Below are positions 50,706 to 60,599 of a stretch of 64,000 nt of DNA, one piece after another; positions within the stretch are counted from its first letter, which is position 1; each line of letters opens with the position of its first letter. Made by a program: the position numbers and the translations under genes. The stretch is taken from contig NZ_CANMVL010000007.1 in NCBI RefSeq assembly GCF_947501415.1, positions 186,001-250,000 of the forward strand. Reading direction: 5' to 3'. The stretch comes from an uncultured Halomonas sp. Its GTDB lineage: Bacteria > Pseudomonadota > Gammaproteobacteria > Pseudomonadales > Halomonadaceae. The notes under the pieces were generated by a model. That model ran no database searches. It was given only the letters and a program-made list of their open reading frames with translations, and had not been told where the DNA came from.

Positions 50706-50890
50706 TGAGCTTGAAGCTGGAAGAGCGCCGCTTCGCGGCTGGAAGCTGGAAGAGTCTGGTTACGCCGAGAATGGGAAGAGAGCCCGCTTTGCAGGCTTAT
50801 GCCTGGGGCTGGAAGACAGACTCTGGCTCCAGAGTTAGCGGGGGCATGATGTCTTCCAGCTTCCAGCTTCCAGCTTATGGCTTAAAGCTG
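50706..50890. repeat. AAGCTGGAAG-type inverted repeat cluster, copy 2
   Basis: Most of the 200-bp hslU-DUF971 gap. The left part carries AAGCTGGAAG twice (50714, 50743). The right part carries three tandem CTTCCAG units (50852-50872) followed by CTTATGGCTTAAAGCTG. Left and right are inverted relative to each other, so the region can fold into a long stem. Positions 50714-50747 match copy 1 (45186-45219) at 29 of 34. Confidence 0.7.
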
Positions 50891-50893
50891 GGG

Positions 50894-52216
50894 TTAGAGG
50901 ATATACCGCGACAGATCCTCGTCCATCGCCAGCTCGCCGAGCTGGGAGTCGACGTAGGCGGCGTCGATGGTCAGCGGGGTGCCGATATCGCTGCCCTGGA
51001 AGGAGGCCTCCTCCAGCAGTCGCTCCATCACGGTGTGCAGGCGGCGCGCGCCGATGTTCTCGGTGCCCTCATTGACCTTCCAGGCGATCTCGGCGATGCG
51101 CTCGATTCCGTCTTCGGTGAAGGCGACCTCGAGCCCCTCGGTGTTCAGCAGCGCCTGGTATTGCTTGGTCAGCGCCGCGGAGGGCTCGGTGAGGATGCGC
51201 TTGAAGTCATCCGGGGTGAGGGCGTTGAGCTCGACGCGGATCGGCAGGCGGCCCTGCAGTTCCGGAATCAGGTCCGAGGGGCGCGACAGATGGAAGGCGC
51301 CGGACGCGATAAACAGCACATGATCGGTCTTCACGATGCCGTACTTGGTCGAGACCGAGGAGCCCTCGATCAGCGGCAGCAGGTCGCGTTGCACGCCCTC
51401 GCGGGAGACTTCGCCGCCGCTGGACTGGCCGCCGCCCTTGCAGACCTTGTCGATCTCATCGAGGAAGACGATGCCATTCTGTTCCACCGATTCGATGGCG
51501 CGGGCCTTGATCTCCTCCTCGTTGACCAACTTGCCGGCCTCCTCGTCGCGCAGCACGGCGAAGGCATCCTTCACCGCGATGCGGCGCGTCTCGGTCTTCT
51601 GCTTGCCCATGCCCGAGAAGAGGCTCTGCAGCTGGTTGGTCATCTCCTCCATGCCCGGCGGGGTCATGATGTCGACATTGGGTCCCTGCTGGGAGACCTC
51701 GATATCGATCTCCTTGTCGTCGAGCTGTCCTTCGCGAAGCTTCTTGCGGAAGATCTGGCGGGTGGAGCTGTCCTGGCGGGGCTCATCTTCCTGGCCCCGG
51801 GGTGGTGGCAGCAGGGCATCGAGGATGCGCTCTTCGGCGGCATCCTCGGCGCGGTGCGCGACCTCCTCCTTGGCCTGTTCGCGAACCAGCTTGATGGCCG
51901 CCTCGGTAAGGTCGCGCACGATCGATTCCACGTCGCGGCCCACGTAACCCACCTCGGTGAACTTGGTGGCCTCGACCTTGATGAAGGGAGCACGGGCCAG
52001 CTTGGCCAGGCGGCGGGCGATCTCGGTCTTGCCGACACCGGTGGGACCGATCATCAGGATGTTCTTGGGCGTCACTTCCTGGCGCAGATCGCCGTCGAGT
52101 TGCATGCGCCGCCAGCGGTTGCGCAGGGCAATGGCCACGGCGCGCTTGGCATCCTGCTGGCCGATGATGAACTGGTCCAGGGCGTGAACGATCTCGCGGG
52201 GGGTCATCTGGGTCAT
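50894..52216 (-). CDS. hslU: ATP-dependent protease ATPase subunit HslU
   Basis: AAA+ unfoldase that feeds HslV. Walker A GPTGVGKT at residues 57-64, the pore-loop region [15 protein letters not shown], Walker [11 protein letters not shown], sensor arginines near GRLPIRVEL and the C-terminal RYIL that activates HslV. The 440 residues are typical. It is 10 nt downstream of hslV. Confidence 0.98.
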   Translation of the reverse strand: MTQMTPREIVHALDQFIIGQQDAKRAVAIALRNRWRRMQLDGDLRQEVTPKNILMIGPTGVGKTEIARRLAKLARAPFIKVEATKFTEVGYVGRDVESIVRDLTEAAIKLVREQAKEEVAHRAEDAAEERILDALLPPPRGQEDEPRQDSSTRQIFRKKLREGQLDDKEIDIEVSQQGPNVDIMTPPGMEEMTNQLQSLFSGMGKQKTETRRIAVKDAFAVLRDEEAGKLVNEEEIKARAIESVEQNGIVFLDEIDKVCKGGGQSSGGEVSREGVQRDLLPLIEGSSVSTKYGIVKTDHVLFIASGAFHLSRPSDLIPELQGRLPIRVELNALTPDDFKRILTEPSAALTKQYQALLNTEGLEVAFTEDGIERIAEIAWKVNEGTENIGARRLHTVMERLLEEASFQGSDIGTPLTIDAAYVDSQLGELAMDEDLSRYIL

Positions 52217-52226
52217 GGTGTCGGCC

Positions 52227-52760
52227 TTAGCCCGCCTTGGCAGGCAGCTCCTCGAGGGTGACGTTGTGGTTGGTGAACACGCAGATATCGCCGGCGATCT
52301 CGAGCGACTTCTCGGTGATCTCGCGGGCCCCGAGGTCGGTGTTCTCGATCAGGGCACGCGCCGCGGCCAGGGCGAAGTTGCCACCGGAGCCGATGGCGAT
52401 GATGCCGCCCTCCGGTTCCAGCACATCGCCGTTGCCGGTGATGATCAGCGAGGCGTCCTTGTTGGCCACGGCGAGCAGCGCCTCCAGGCGGCGCAGGGCG
52501 CGATCGGTACGCCACTCCTTGGCCAGCTCCACGGCGGCCTTGACCAGGTTGCCCTGGTACTTTTCCAGCTGAGCCTCGAAGCGCTCGAAGAGGGTAAAGG
52601 CGTCGGCGGTGCCGCCGGCGAAACCGGCCAGCACGTCGCCGCGATAGAGGCGCCGCACCTTGCTGGCGTTGCCCTTCATCACGGTGTTGCCCAGCGACAC
52701 CTGGCCATCGCCGGCCAGCGCCACCTGGTCACCGCGGCGCACGGATACGATCGTGGTCAT
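52227..52760 (-). CDS. hslV: ATP-dependent protease subunit HslV
   Basis: Proteasome-like threonine peptidase. After Met removal Thr2 ([20 protein letters not shown]) is the nucleophile. [16 protein letters not shown] and [19 protein letters not shown] are signatures. The 177 residues are normal. It lies downstream of argS and the SPOR-domain gene, the same order as in pseudomonads. Confidence 0.98.
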   Translation of the reverse strand: MTTIVSVRRGDQVALAGDGQVSLGNTVMKGNASKVRRLYRGDVLAGFAGGTADAFTLFERFEAQLEKYQGNLVKAAVELAKEWRTDRALRRLEALLAVANKDASLIITGNGDVLEPEGGIIAIGSGGNFALAAARALIENTDLGAREITEKSLEIAGDICVFTNHNVTLEELPAKAG

Positions 52761-52806
52761 GGAGGGGACTCCTTGGGGGAGCGGGTCAACGGCTCCCGAT
52801 GACTTT

Positions 52807-52825
52807 CGGCGCCCTGCGGGCGCCG
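52807..52825. other. Hairpin between the ftsN-like gene and hslV
   Basis: Perfect 8-bp stem CGGCGCCC-TGC-GGGCGCCG in the 146-bp gap. No T-run follows on the minus strand, so it is probably a processing or attenuation element. Confidence 0.35.
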
Positions 52826-52906
52826 TAACGAATCTGTCTGGTGGGAGTAGGTGTGGGCGTGGCGCCCGAAATTCAAGCGGGCAGCATGCAGATGGGGAGT
52901 GTCGGC

Positions 52907-53638
52907 TCAGTTGTTGAGCTGGATAAGCAGTGGCTCGATGCCCTGGGTGGTCATCAGGTCCTGGGCACGCGACAGCTCGCGACGATCCTCGTAGGGGCCC
53001 ACCTGAACGCGGTGCCAGGTCTGGCCGCCGCCTGCCTTGACCTCGCTGACCTGCGCCAACAGGCCGAAGTCCCGAAGTCGGCTGCGCAGCTGCTGGGCAT
53101 CGCCGGCCTCGCGGAAGGAGGCAGCCTGCAGCATATAGCGCTGCCCCGAAGCGCTGGTGGCAGTCGTGGTCTGCTGTGCCGGCCGCTCCGTCGCCTGGCG
53201 GTCGTTGGATAAGTTGGCGGCGATCACCTCGGCGATCGGGTCATCCGCGGGAGCCGAGTCAGCGTCGGCTGCGACCTCCGCCGCCGGTGGCGGGGTCGCC
53301 GTGGAAGCGGGCATCTCCCCGCCGGGGGCGATCACCTCGGACTCCGGCAGCAGGGTATAGAACTCGAAGGTCGGCATCGGTGGCTCGCTGGGCTCCGCGG
53401 GTGGCGCTGGTGCGCTCTCGGGCGAGGCGCTCCGCGGCAGTACCGTGGCCAGCGGTGAGTCCTCTACCTGCCAGGGTGCCACACCGTGCTGATGCTGGGA
53501 GAGCAGGAAGCCGGCCACCAGGCCGGTCAGGCCCCATACCCAGCCGGGAAGGCGCCATTCGCGGCGGGGCTTCTTGCTGGGCTGGCGCCGGTTGTTGGTG
53601 GCGCCGCGCTTCTTCACAGGCTGCTTGCGAGTCGCCAT
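52907..53638 (-). CDS. FtsN-like SPOR-domain protein
   Basis: Bitopic membrane protein of 243 residues: basic cytoplasmic tail (RKQPVKKRG...KKPRRE), one membrane helix (about 31-48, [17 protein letters not shown]), a long Pro/Ala/Glu-rich periplasmic linker, and a C-terminal SPOR domain from about residue 166 ([17 protein letters not shown]) to the end. SPOR domains bind denuded glycan strands at the division site. Location between argS and hslV and the architecture fit FtsN of pseudomonads. It starts 3 nt after the argS stop. Confidence 0.85.
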   Translation of the reverse strand: MATRKQPVKKRGATNNRRQPSKKPRREWRLPGWVWGLTGLVAGFLLSQHQHGVAPWQVEDSPLATVLPRSASPESAPAPPAEPSEPPMPTFEFYTLLPESEVIAPGGEMPASTATPPPAAEVAADADSAPADDPIAEVIAANLSNDRQATERPAQQTTTATSASGQRYMLQAASFREAGDAQQLRSRLRDFGLLAQVSEVKAGGGQTWHRVQVGPYEDRRELSRAQDLMTTQGIEPLLIQLNN

Positions 53639-53641
53639 GGG

Positions 53642-55327
53642 TTACATCTCCTCCGGGGCGCCGACTCCCATCAGCTCCAGGCCATTGCGCAGCACCTGGC
53701 GGGTGGCCAGGCCCAGGGCCAGGCGGGCGTTGCGCAGGGCGTCATCCTCGACCATGACCTTCACCGCGTTGTAGCAGGTGTGGAAATCGGCGGCCAGATC
53801 GAGGAGGTACTGGGCGATCTGCTGAGGCTCGCGGGCGGCGGCCGCGTGAGTCACCGCTTCGGGGAAGCGGGCCAGGCGATTCAGCAGCGCCTTCTCCTGG
53901 TCCTCCTCCAGACGACCCAGGTTGTCCATGGCCAGGGCATGGTCGAAGGGCAGTCCGTCATTCGTTGCACGACGCTCGACGCTGCATACCCGGGCGTGGG
54001 CGTATTGCACGTAGTAGACCGGGTTGTCGTTGGACTGCGAGCGGGCCAGATCGATATCGAAGGTGAGCTGGGAGTCGGCACGTCGCGCGGCCAGGAAGAA
54101 GCGGGTGGCATCGCGCCCCACCTCGTCGATCAGGTCGCGGACGGTCACGTAGCTGCCGGCACGCTTGGAGAGCTTCACCTCCACGCCGGAGCGGGTCACC
54201 ATCACCATCTGATGCAGCACGTAGTCGGGCCAGCCCTGAGGGATGCCGGCTTCCAGGGCCTGCAGGCCGGCGCGCACCCGGGTCACGGTGGAGTGGTGGT
54301 CGGCCCCCTGTTCATTGATCACGGTGGTGAAGCCGCGCTGCCACTTGTCGAGGTGATAGGCCACGTCGGGCAGGAAATAGGTGTACTGGCCGTCGGTCTT
54401 GCGCATCACCCGGTCCTTGTCGTCACCGAAATCGGTGGTGCGCAGCCACAGGGCGCCATCCTGCTCGTAGGTGTGGCCATTCTCGATCAGGCGCTCGACG
54501 GTCGCCTCCACCTTGCCGTCGCGGTAGAGCGAGGACTCGAGGAAGTAGACGTCGAAGTTCACGCCGAAGGCCTTGAGGTCGAGGTCCTGCTCGCGGCGCA
54601 GATAGGCCACGGCAAACTCCTGGATCGCCGCCAGGTCGTCCGGGTCGGCCTTGGCGGTAACGTGGCGGTCGTCGGCATGCACGGTCTCGCCACCCAGGTA
54701 GGCATTGGCCACATCGATGATATAGCCACCGCGGTAACCGTCCGCCGGCCAGCCTTCATCCTCGGGGCTGAGCCCCTTGACGCGGGCCTGTACCGAGAGC
54801 GCCAGGTTGGTGATCTGGGCGCCCGCGTCGTTGTAGTAGAACTCGCGGGTCACATCGAAGCCGGTGGCTTCGAGCAGGCGACAGACGCAGTCGCCGATGG
54901 CCGCCCCGCGACCATGGCCGACATGCAGCGGTCCGGTGGGGTTGGCGGAGACGAACTCCACCTGCACCTTCTGCCCCTGACCGGTGAGGCTGCGTCCATA
55001 GGCATCGCCCGAATCGAGCACCTGGCGGACCACCTGTGCGGCGGCGTCGGTGGCGGCGAAGAAGTTGACGAAGCCGGGGCCGGCGATTTCGATCCGGCTG
55101 ACCGCCGGGCTCTCGGGCAGGGCGGCCACCAGGGTGTCGGCCAGGTCGCGGGGCTTGCGGCCGGCCGGCTTGGCCAGCATCAGTGCCAGGTTGGTGGCGT
55201 AATCGCCATGCGCCTTGTCTCGGGTCGGGTCGACCTTGATGGTCGGGGCGAGGTCGGCGGGCAGCACGCCCTGCTGCTTGAGGGAGTCGAGGGCGTCCTC
55301 GAGCAGCGCAACGATAGTCTCTTTCAT
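53642..55327 (-). CDS. argS: Arginyl-tRNA synthetase
   Basis: Class I synthetase charging tRNA-Arg. HIGH-type motif in [19 protein letters not shown], degenerate KMSKS in [17 protein letters not shown]-terminal anticodon-binding domain with the DALRM-type helices ending [14 protein letters not shown] start at [16 protein letters not shown] (561 residues); the frame upstream to 55498 is non-coding. It heads argS-ftsN-like-hslV-hslU. Confidence 0.97.
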   Translation of the reverse strand: MKETIVALLEDALDSLKQQGVLPADLAPTIKVDPTRDKAHGDYATNLALMLAKPAGRKPRDLADTLVAALPESPAVSRIEIAGPGFVNFFAATDAAAQVVRQVLDSGDAYGRSLTGQGQKVQVEFVSANPTGPLHVGHGRGAAIGDCVCRLLEATGFDVTREFYYNDAGAQITNLALSVQARVKGLSPEDEGWPADGYRGGYIIDVANAYLGGETVHADDRHVTAKADPDDLAAIQEFAVAYLRREQDLDLKAFGVNFDVYFLESSLYRDGKVEATVERLIENGHTYEQDGALWLRTTDFGDDKDRVMRKTDGQYTYFLPDVAYHLDKWQRGFTTVINEQGADHHSTVTRVRAGLQALEAGIPQGWPDYVLHQMVMVTRSGVEVKLSKRAGSYVTVRDLIDEVGRDATRFFLAARRADSQLTFDIDLARSQSNDNPVYYVQYAHARVCSVERRATNDGLPFDHALAMDNLGRLEEDQEKALLNRLARFPEAVTHAAAAREPQQIAQYLLDLAADFHTCYNAVKVMVEDDALRNARLALGLATRQVLRNGLELMGVGAPEEM

Positions 55328-55569
55328 GGGGCGTTGGATATCCTGTGGCGTCGGGGTGAGCGGCCGATGAACCGGCGATAATGAGACGCTCGGCCCGGCG
55401 TGGGCATGGAAAGGGAGCCCTGTACGGGCATGGCCGGCCATTATCGGCAATTGCGCGCTGGCTTTAAAGGGCGGGGCTGTGCCCCGAGCGATACGCATTA
55501 AGCCGTAAGCTTTAAGAAAAACCCCTTGCCGCCAGGCTTGACGTCGACATGCCGGCTTACGGCTTATCG
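55328..55569. other. argS/priA gap with degenerate repeat, copy 3
   Basis: No gene. From 55499 to 55569 an inverted pair TAAGCCGTAAGC and GCTTACGGCTTA flanks about 40 nt, running up to the priA stop. GCCGTAAGCTT (55505-55515) is identical to the start of copy 1. The rest (55328-55498) carries no clear signal; a weak argS promoter is likely within it. Confidence 0.5.
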
Positions 55570-57804
55570 CTAGGATAACGTCTGCGGATCAATATCCAGC
55601 GACCAGCGCACTCGACGCGCCTCGGGAGTGGCCTCCAGCCAGGCGGTGAGCCAGGCGCTGGCCTCGTGAAGGGCGCTACGCTTTTCGGCGCCGAGCATCA
55701 GCTGCAGGTGGTAGCGGCCCTGGCGCCGCTCCATGGGGGCCGGCACCGGGCCCAGGCAGTCCACCTCCAGCTGGCGTTCGGCCAGCCAGGCTCGTAGTGC
55801 GGCGGCGGTGTGGCGACCCAGGTCGCCGGCGGCCTCTTCCTTCGCACTCTCCAGGCGCAGGAGGGCCAGGAAGCGGAATGGTGGCAGCGCGGCGGCGCGC
55901 CGCTCTTCCAGGAGGCGCTCGGCGAGGGCGGCATAGCCGCGCTCGGCCAGCAGGCGCAGGTGAGGGTCCTCGGGATGCATGGTCTGGACCAGCACTCGAC
56001 CGGGGTGGGCGGCACGACCGGCGCGGCCAGCTACCTGTACCAGCAGCTGGGCCCCCTGCTCCAGGGCGCGGAAGTCACTGGCATAGAGGCCGGCATCGGC
56101 ATTGACCACCACGACCAGTGTGACATGAGGCAGATGGTGCCCCTTGGCGAGCATCTGAGTGCCCACCAGCAGGCAGGGGTCCCCGCGGCGAACCTCCGTC
56201 AGGGTCTGCTCGAAGGCGTCGCGACGGCGGGTGCTGTCGCGGTCGATGCGGTGCACCGGCACCTTGGGGAAGCGCTCGGCGAGAGTCTCCTCGGTGCGCT
56301 CGGTGCCGCTGCCCAGCGGCCGCAGGTCGATGCTCTGGCACTCGGGGCAGGCGTCGGGCAGGACGCGGCGGCGATCGCAGTGGTGGCAGGCCAGTAGCGG
56401 CGGCTGGCGGTGGAGGGTCATACGGGCGTCGCAGGCGTCGCACTCGGCCAGCCAGCCGCAGGCATGGCAGGCCAGAGTGGGAGCGAAGCCGCGGCGATTG
56501 ATGAAGACCAGTACCTGGTGGCCCGCGTCGAGGGTCTCCGAGATCGCCTCCAGTGCCGGAGGGGCCAGGCCACCCAGGCGGGGACGTCCCCGCAGGTCGA
56601 GAAGCTCCAGGCGTGCGGGGGCGTGGCGGGTGGCGCGCCGGGTCAAGGGCAGGTGGCGCCACTCGCCACGGTGCGCGCGGGCCAGGCTTTCCAGCGAGGG
56701 CGTGGCGCTGCCCAGCAATAGCGGGATGCGGTGGTGATGGGCGCGGGCCACGGCGAGGTCTCTGGCATGGTAACGCAGCCCATCCTGCTGCTTGTAGGAG
56801 GTGTCGTGCTCCTCGTCGACGATAAGCGCGCCGGGGCGGGCCAGTGGAGTGAAGATCGCCGAACGGGTGCCGACCACGATAGGAGCCCGGCCGCTGGCGG
56901 CGGCCTCCCAGGCATCCAGTCGTTCATGCTCGGTGAGTCCCGAGTGCAGGGCGACCACCGGTACTCGGAAGCGCTTGCGGAAGCGTGACAGGGTCTGGGG
57001 GGTGAGGCCGATCTCCGGTACCAGTATCAGCGCCTGGCGGCCGCGTCCCACGACCGCCTCGATCAACTGCAGGTAGACCTCGGTCTTGCCGCTGCCGGTG
57101 ACTCCCTCCAGCAGGCAGGGGTGGTAGCCATCGAGCCGCTCGTGGAGCGCCGAAAGGGCGTGGGCCTGCTCGCGGTTGAGCGGCAGCGCTGGGCTGGCCA
57201 GCAGATGGTCAGGATCGGGGAGAGGCGCGGCGGTGAGGGGTTCCTCGTAGCGCTCGACAAGCCCCTTGGTGGTGAGAGCCTTGAGCTGGTCGCGGCTGAA
57301 TGACTGGGCGAGGATCGCCTGGCTGGCCAGACCGTGGGGGTGCTGGCGCAACATCTCCAGCAATGCCGCCTGGCGCGGGGCTCGGGGCAGGGTGTCGCTC
57401 CCCGATGCGTGCCCCGCGGGGGTAAGCGCCCAGCGCTCGCGTGTGCGGGGAGCCAGCGCACGTCCCTGACGCAGCAGGACCGGCAGTGCCTGGTGCAGGG
57501 TGTCGCCCAGCGGGTGCTGATAGTAGCGTGCGGTAAAGCGGCACAGCCATAGCCAGTCCGGAGGCAGTGGGGCGTCGTCCAGGCAGGCAGTTACTGGCTT
57601 GAGGGCGGTCAACGGCAGGTCACTCTGCTCGCGACACTCCACCACGATGCCGACCACCTCGCGGCGACCGAAGGGCGCACGCACTCGTAGCCCCGGCTGC
57701 CAGCCGCAGGCCGGCACGTCGTGGGTCGGGCGGTAGTCGAACAGGCGATGAAGCGGCGAGGGAATGGCGACGCGTAGCACCCGCGGAATCGGTGAATCTG
57801 GCAA
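55570..57804 (-). CDS. priA: Primosomal protein N' (replication restart helicase PriA)
   Basis: 3'-5' helicase that reloads the replisome at stalled forks. N-terminal DNA-binding domain ([12 protein letters not shown]), Walker [19 protein letters not shown] box [14 protein letters not shown], and eight zinc-binding cysteines between [18 protein letters not shown] and DACPECQS. I start at a TTG at 57804 (744 residues, [13 protein letters not shown]), 4 nt after GGAGG; no ATG lies close to the conserved start, and the nearest in-frame ATGs would add over 50 unrelated residues. Confidence 0.93.
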   Translation of the reverse strand: MPDSPIPRVLRVAIPSPLHRLFDYRPTHDVPACGWQPGLRVRAPFGRREVVGIVVECREQSDLPLTALKPVTACLDDAPLPPDWLWLCRFTARYYQHPLGDTLHQALPVLLRQGRALAPRTRERWALTPAGHASGSDTLPRAPRQAALLEMLRQHPHGLASQAILAQSFSRDQLKALTTKGLVERYEEPLTAAPLPDPDHLLASPALPLNREQAHALSALHERLDGYHPCLLEGVTGSGKTEVYLQLIEAVVGRGRQALILVPEIGLTPQTLSRFRKRFRVPVVALHSGLTEHERLDAWEAAASGRAPIVVGTRSAIFTPLARPGALIVDEEHDTSYKQQDGLRYHARDLAVARAHHHRIPLLLGSATPSLESLARAHRGEWRHLPLTRRATRHAPARLELLDLRGRPRLGGLAPPALEAISETLDAGHQVLVFINRRGFAPTLACHACGWLAECDACDARMTLHRQPPLLACHHCDRRRVLPDACPECQSIDLRPLGSGTERTEETLAERFPKVPVHRIDRDSTRRRDAFEQTLTEVRRGDPCLLVGTQMLAKGHHLPHVTLVVVVNADAGLYASDFRALEQGAQLLVQVAGRAGRAAHPGRVLVQTMHPEDPHLRLLAERGYAALAERLLEERRAAALPPFRFLALLRLESAKEEAAGDLGRHTAAALRAWLAERQLEVDCLGPVPAPMERRQGRYHLQLMLGAEKRSALHEASAWLTAWLEATPEARRVRWSLDIDPQTLS

Positions 57805-57833
57805 TTGGCCTCCGGCGGCGACTCTGGTAGTAT
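57805..57833 (+). promoter_or_regulatory. Promoter of rpmE
   Basis: TTGGCC (57805-57810), a 17-nt spacer and TAGTAT (57828-57833). It abuts the priA start on the other strand and gives a leader of about 145 nt for rpmE. Confidence 0.5.
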
Positions 57834-57894
57834 GCGGCGCTCCCCGGCGCCTGATCGACGGCTCGGGGGTTCCGGTGATCCCATGATTGTTTGG

Positions 57895-57924
57895 CAATCG
57901 ATAGTGTTGCTCGTCAATCGATAG
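57895..57924 (+). repeat. Direct repeat CAATCGATAG in the rpmE leader
   Basis: Two identical 10-mers (57895-57904 and 57915-57924) with a 20-bp period, each containing the self-complementary ATCGAT. They lie 63-92 nt upstream of the rpmE ATG, downstream of the predicted promoter. Confidence 0.6.
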
Positions 57925-57986
57925 ACAACCGTGTGCGGTGCCTGGCAGCGGATCAGGTGGCGGCATACAGCGCAACGAGGCTCAAG

Positions 57987-58199
57987 ATGAAACAAGGTAT
58001 CCACCCCGAATACAAGACGATCAGCGCGACCTGTTCCTGCGGCGCCACCTTCGAGGTCGGCTCCACCGCCGGTCGCGATCTGGAGCTGGACGTCTGCTCG
58101 CAGTGCCACCCTTTCTATACCGGCAAGCAGAAGCAGGCCACCACCGGTGGTCGCGTCGAGCGCTTCAACAAGCGCTTTGGCGCCGCGCTCAAGCGCTGA
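57987..58199 (+). CDS. rpmE: 50S ribosomal protein L31 (zinc-binding type)
   Basis: 70 residues starting [20 protein letters not shown], with Cys16, Cys18, Cys37 and Cys40 ([14 protein letters not shown]), the zinc-holding form of L31. Zinc-type L31 can be replaced by a cysteine-free paralogue under zinc limitation; none is in this window. It is divergent from priA, a common arrangement. A strong terminator follows. Confidence 0.97.
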   Translation: MKQGIHPEYKTISATCSCGATFEVGSTAGRDLELDVCSQCHPFYTGKQKQATTGGRVERFNKRFGAALKR

Positions 58200-58225
58200 T
58201 CGCGACCGATATCGGTCAGCCGTCA

Positions 58226-58260
58226 CGAGAACCCGCCTTCCTGGCGGGTTCTCGCGTTTT
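58226..58260 (+). terminator. rpmE terminator
   Basis: A 12-bp perfect stem (58226-58237 with 58243-58254), a 5-nt loop, then CGTTTT; starts 27 nt after the rpmE stop. Confidence 0.85.
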
Positions 58261-58341
58261 GGCGGCAAGGTGCCGGTAGCGGCTCAGCCGAGCGCCCAGC
58301 AGGCGCTTCGAGGGGCGCTGTTCAGTAGTGGAATAATTTTC

Positions 58342-58359
58342 TATACTTGTTTAACAAGT
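58342..58359 (+). promoter_or_regulatory. Malic enzyme promoter with operator-like palindrome
   Basis: TATACT (58342-58347) is the -10 box; the -35 is weak (TGTTCA, 58319-58324). ACTTGTT-T-AACAAGT (58345-58359) is a perfect 7+1+7 palindrome that overlaps the -10 box and the expected start site, a typical repressor position. The cognate regulator is not identified. Confidence 0.55.
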
Positions 58360-58383
58360 CACCCTTCCTGATGGACTTCGAGC

Positions 58384-59652
58384 ATGACTGACGCAAGACA
58401 GGCGGCGCTGGACTACCACGCGAAACCCATTCCCGGAAAACTCTCCATCGAGCTCACCAAGCCCACCGCCACTGCCAAGGACCTGGCACTGGCCTACAGC
58501 CCCGGTGTGGCAGAGCCGGTGCGCGAGATCGCCCGAGACCCTGAAAATGCCTACCGTTACACCGGCAAGGGTAACCTGGTGGCCGTGATCTCCGATGGTA
58601 CTGCCATCCTTGGTCTGGGCAATCTCGGGGCGTTGGCCAGCAAGCCGGTCATGGAAGGGAAGGGGGTGCTGTTCAAGCGCTTCGCCGGTATCAACTCCGT
58701 TGACATCGAGGTCAATGCCGAGAGCCCACAGGCCTTTATCGATACCGTGGCGCGCATCGCCGATACCTGGGGGGGCATCAACCTCGAGGACATCAAGGCC
58801 CCCGAGTGCTTTGAGATCGAGCGCACGCTCATCGAACAGTGCAGCATTCCGGTGTTCCATGATGACCAGCACGGCACCGCCATCGTCACCGCTGCCGGGA
58901 TGCTCAATGCCCTGGATATTGCCGGCAAGAGTCTGTCCGAGGCGAAAATTGTCTGCATGGGGGCCGGCGCCGCGGCCATTGCCTGCATGAAGCTGCTCGT
59001 CTCCTGTGGAGCGCGTGCCGAGAACATCGTGATGCTCGATCGCAAGGGCGTGATCCACAGCGGGCGTGAAGATCTTAATCAGTACAAGGCGATGTTCGCC
59101 GTGGAGACCGACAAGCGCACCCTCGATGATGCCATCGATGGCGCCGATGTCTTCGTGGGGCTCTCCGGCCCAGGCTTGATGAGCGCCGACCATCTGCTCA
59201 AGATGGCTGCCAACCCGGTGGTATTTGCGTGCACCAACCCGGACCCGGAAATCCATCCGGATGTCGCTCATGAGACCCGTGATGACGTGATCATGGCCAC
59301 CGGTCGCTCCGACTACCCCAATCAGGTCAACAATGTACTGGGTTTCCCGTTCATCTTCCGTGGCGCCCTGGATGTTCGGGCCACACGCATCAACGAGGAG
59401 ATGAAGGTGGCGGCGGTGCATGCGCTCAAGGATCTGGCACGGGAGCCGGTGCCCGGTGATGTGCTCGAGGCCTATGGGAAGGAGAGCATGAGTTTCGGTC
59501 GCGACTACATCATTCCCACGCCGGTCGATGTGCGCCTGCTGGACCGAGTGACCTCCGCCGTCGCCCAGGCGGCCGTGGATTCCGGTGTGGCGCGCCGCCC
59601 CTACCCCTCGCACTATCCACTCAAGACCGTGGACGATGTCTACGGAACATGA
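58384..59652 (+). CDS. NAD(P)-dependent malic enzyme (short form)
   Basis: Oxidative decarboxylation of malate to pyruvate and CO2, supplying NAD(P)H. Key segments are LALAYSPGVAEPV, VISDGTAILGLGNLG, INLEDIKAPECF, VFHDDQHGTAIV and ACTNPDPEI. At 422 residues it lacks the C-terminal phosphotransacetylase-like domain of E. coli MaeB (759 residues), like the short enzyme of pseudomonads. Cofactor preference cannot be decided by eye. It is monocistronic. Confidence 0.93.
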   Translation: MTDARQAALDYHAKPIPGKLSIELTKPTATAKDLALAYSPGVAEPVREIARDPENAYRYTGKGNLVAVISDGTAILGLGNLGALASKPVMEGKGVLFKRFAGINSVDIEVNAESPQAFIDTVARIADTWGGINLEDIKAPECFEIERTLIEQCSIPVFHDDQHGTAIVTAAGMLNALDIAGKSLSEAKIVCMGAGAAAIACMKLLVSCGARAENIVMLDRKGVIHSGREDLNQYKAMFAVETDKRTLDDAIDGADVFVGLSGPGLMSADHLLKMAANPVVFACTNPDPEIHPDVAHETRDDVIMATGRSDYPNQVNNVLGFPFIFRGALDVRATRINEEMKVAAVHALKDLAREPVPGDVLEAYGKESMSFGRDYIIPTPVDVRLLDRVTSAVAQAAVDSGVARRPYPSHYPLKTVDDVYGT

Positions 59653-59680
59653 GCCCCTGTGTGCTAGAAGCTGCCCATGA

Positions 59681-59706
59681 TGACGCCGGCCCTCGAGCCG
59701 GCGTCA
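59681..59706. terminator. Bidirectional terminator, malic enzyme / DUF481 gene
   Basis: A perfect 10-bp stem TGACGCCGGC-CCTCGA-GCCGGCGTCA, between the convergent stops (59652 and 59726). Confidence 0.65.
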
Positions 59707-59725
59707 GTCTATGTGCGCTGCTGGT

Positions 59726-60490
59726 TTACCAGTCGTAGAGAATGGAAGCGCTGGTGGTATAGTCGGTGCGCGCCTCAGCGTCCGCCGGCGGGCGGGAGGT
59801 ATCCTTGATCTCGTGTGACAGCTTCAATGCCAGATGTGAGTTGAGCCGGGCGGTGAGTGACGAAAGTGATCGCGAGGTCGTGTTGTCGTCGGTGGCTTCC
59901 AGTGAAAGTTCTTGCTCCAGGCTTGCGGTCTTCGAGAAAGCCCACTCGTAGGCCATCGCGCCGTATGCCACGCCCAGCGAGGCGTTCTCCTTCCCTTCGA
60001 TGCGGTCGTAGCGGTAACCCGGGCCCGCCTCCAGTGAAAGTCGGTGACGCTCGTCGTCGAGCAGGTCTCGCCCATAGCCGGCTATGGCGGTGAATTGCCG
60101 GTCATAGCCGCTGAAGCGGTCTCTCTCTCCGCGGGCGAAACCAAAGAGGTAGTGAGGGCCTTCGAGATTAAAGCGCTCGCGGCCGGCGACGAGGTACTGC
60201 TCGGCGCTGGTATCGCCGTCACGACTGACATTGCGGACCTCGCCCCGCAGGGTATGAGTCCAGTTGTCGGTCAACCAGGTGAGTCGACCCTTGGCGATCA
60301 GGGTCTGGCTGTCGGTGTTGCCGGACATATGGGTGTAGCCCAGCTCGGCGCTGCCGCTGAAGGCCTCGTCGTCCTCTGCGGGCAAGGGTGGGGCATAGAA
60401 GGGGGTGGAGTGCACCTTGCCCGCGATTGCTAACAGGCCGAAAAGCGCCAGCCATACAGGTGTGCAGGGCCGAATCGCAGAATACGGCAT
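59726..60490 (-). CDS. DUF481-family outer-membrane beta-barrel protein (YdiY-like)
   Basis: 254 residues. A signal peptide (MPYSAIRPCTPVWLALFGLLAI...) precedes a barrel of alternating strands: GSAELGYTHMSGNTDSQTL, LTDNWTHTLRGEVRN, YLFGFARGERDRFSGYDRQ, and a terminal YTTSASILYDW with an aromatic end, all typical of DUF481. The related YdiY of E. coli is acid-induced; the general function is unknown. I start at 60490, past 89 unrelated codons of open frame. Confidence 0.85.
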   Translation of the reverse strand: MPYSAIRPCTPVWLALFGLLAIAGKVHSTPFYAPPLPAEDDEAFSGSAELGYTHMSGNTDSQTLIAKGRLTWLTDNWTHTLRGEVRNVSRDGDTSAEQYLVAGRERFNLEGPHYLFGFARGERDRFSGYDRQFTAIAGYGRDLLDDERHRLSLEAGPGYRYDRIEGKENASLGVAYGAMAYEWAFSKTASLEQELSLEATDDNTTSRSLSSLTARLNSHLALKLSHEIKDTSRPPADAEARTDYTTSASILYDW

Positions 60491-60599
60491 GGTCTGTCTC
60501 TCGGATTGCCAGGTGTCGTGATGGGTGAGCGGCGCGTGAGGCAGCAAAAGGGGGATGCCTCCACGCCGCTTCCAGCTAATGCCGGGGTTGGTCGCAGCG

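Noticed and set aside
53486..55381. 631-codon plus-strand frame opposite argS
   Set aside because: Antisense shadow of argS and the ftsN-like gene, with no domain signature.
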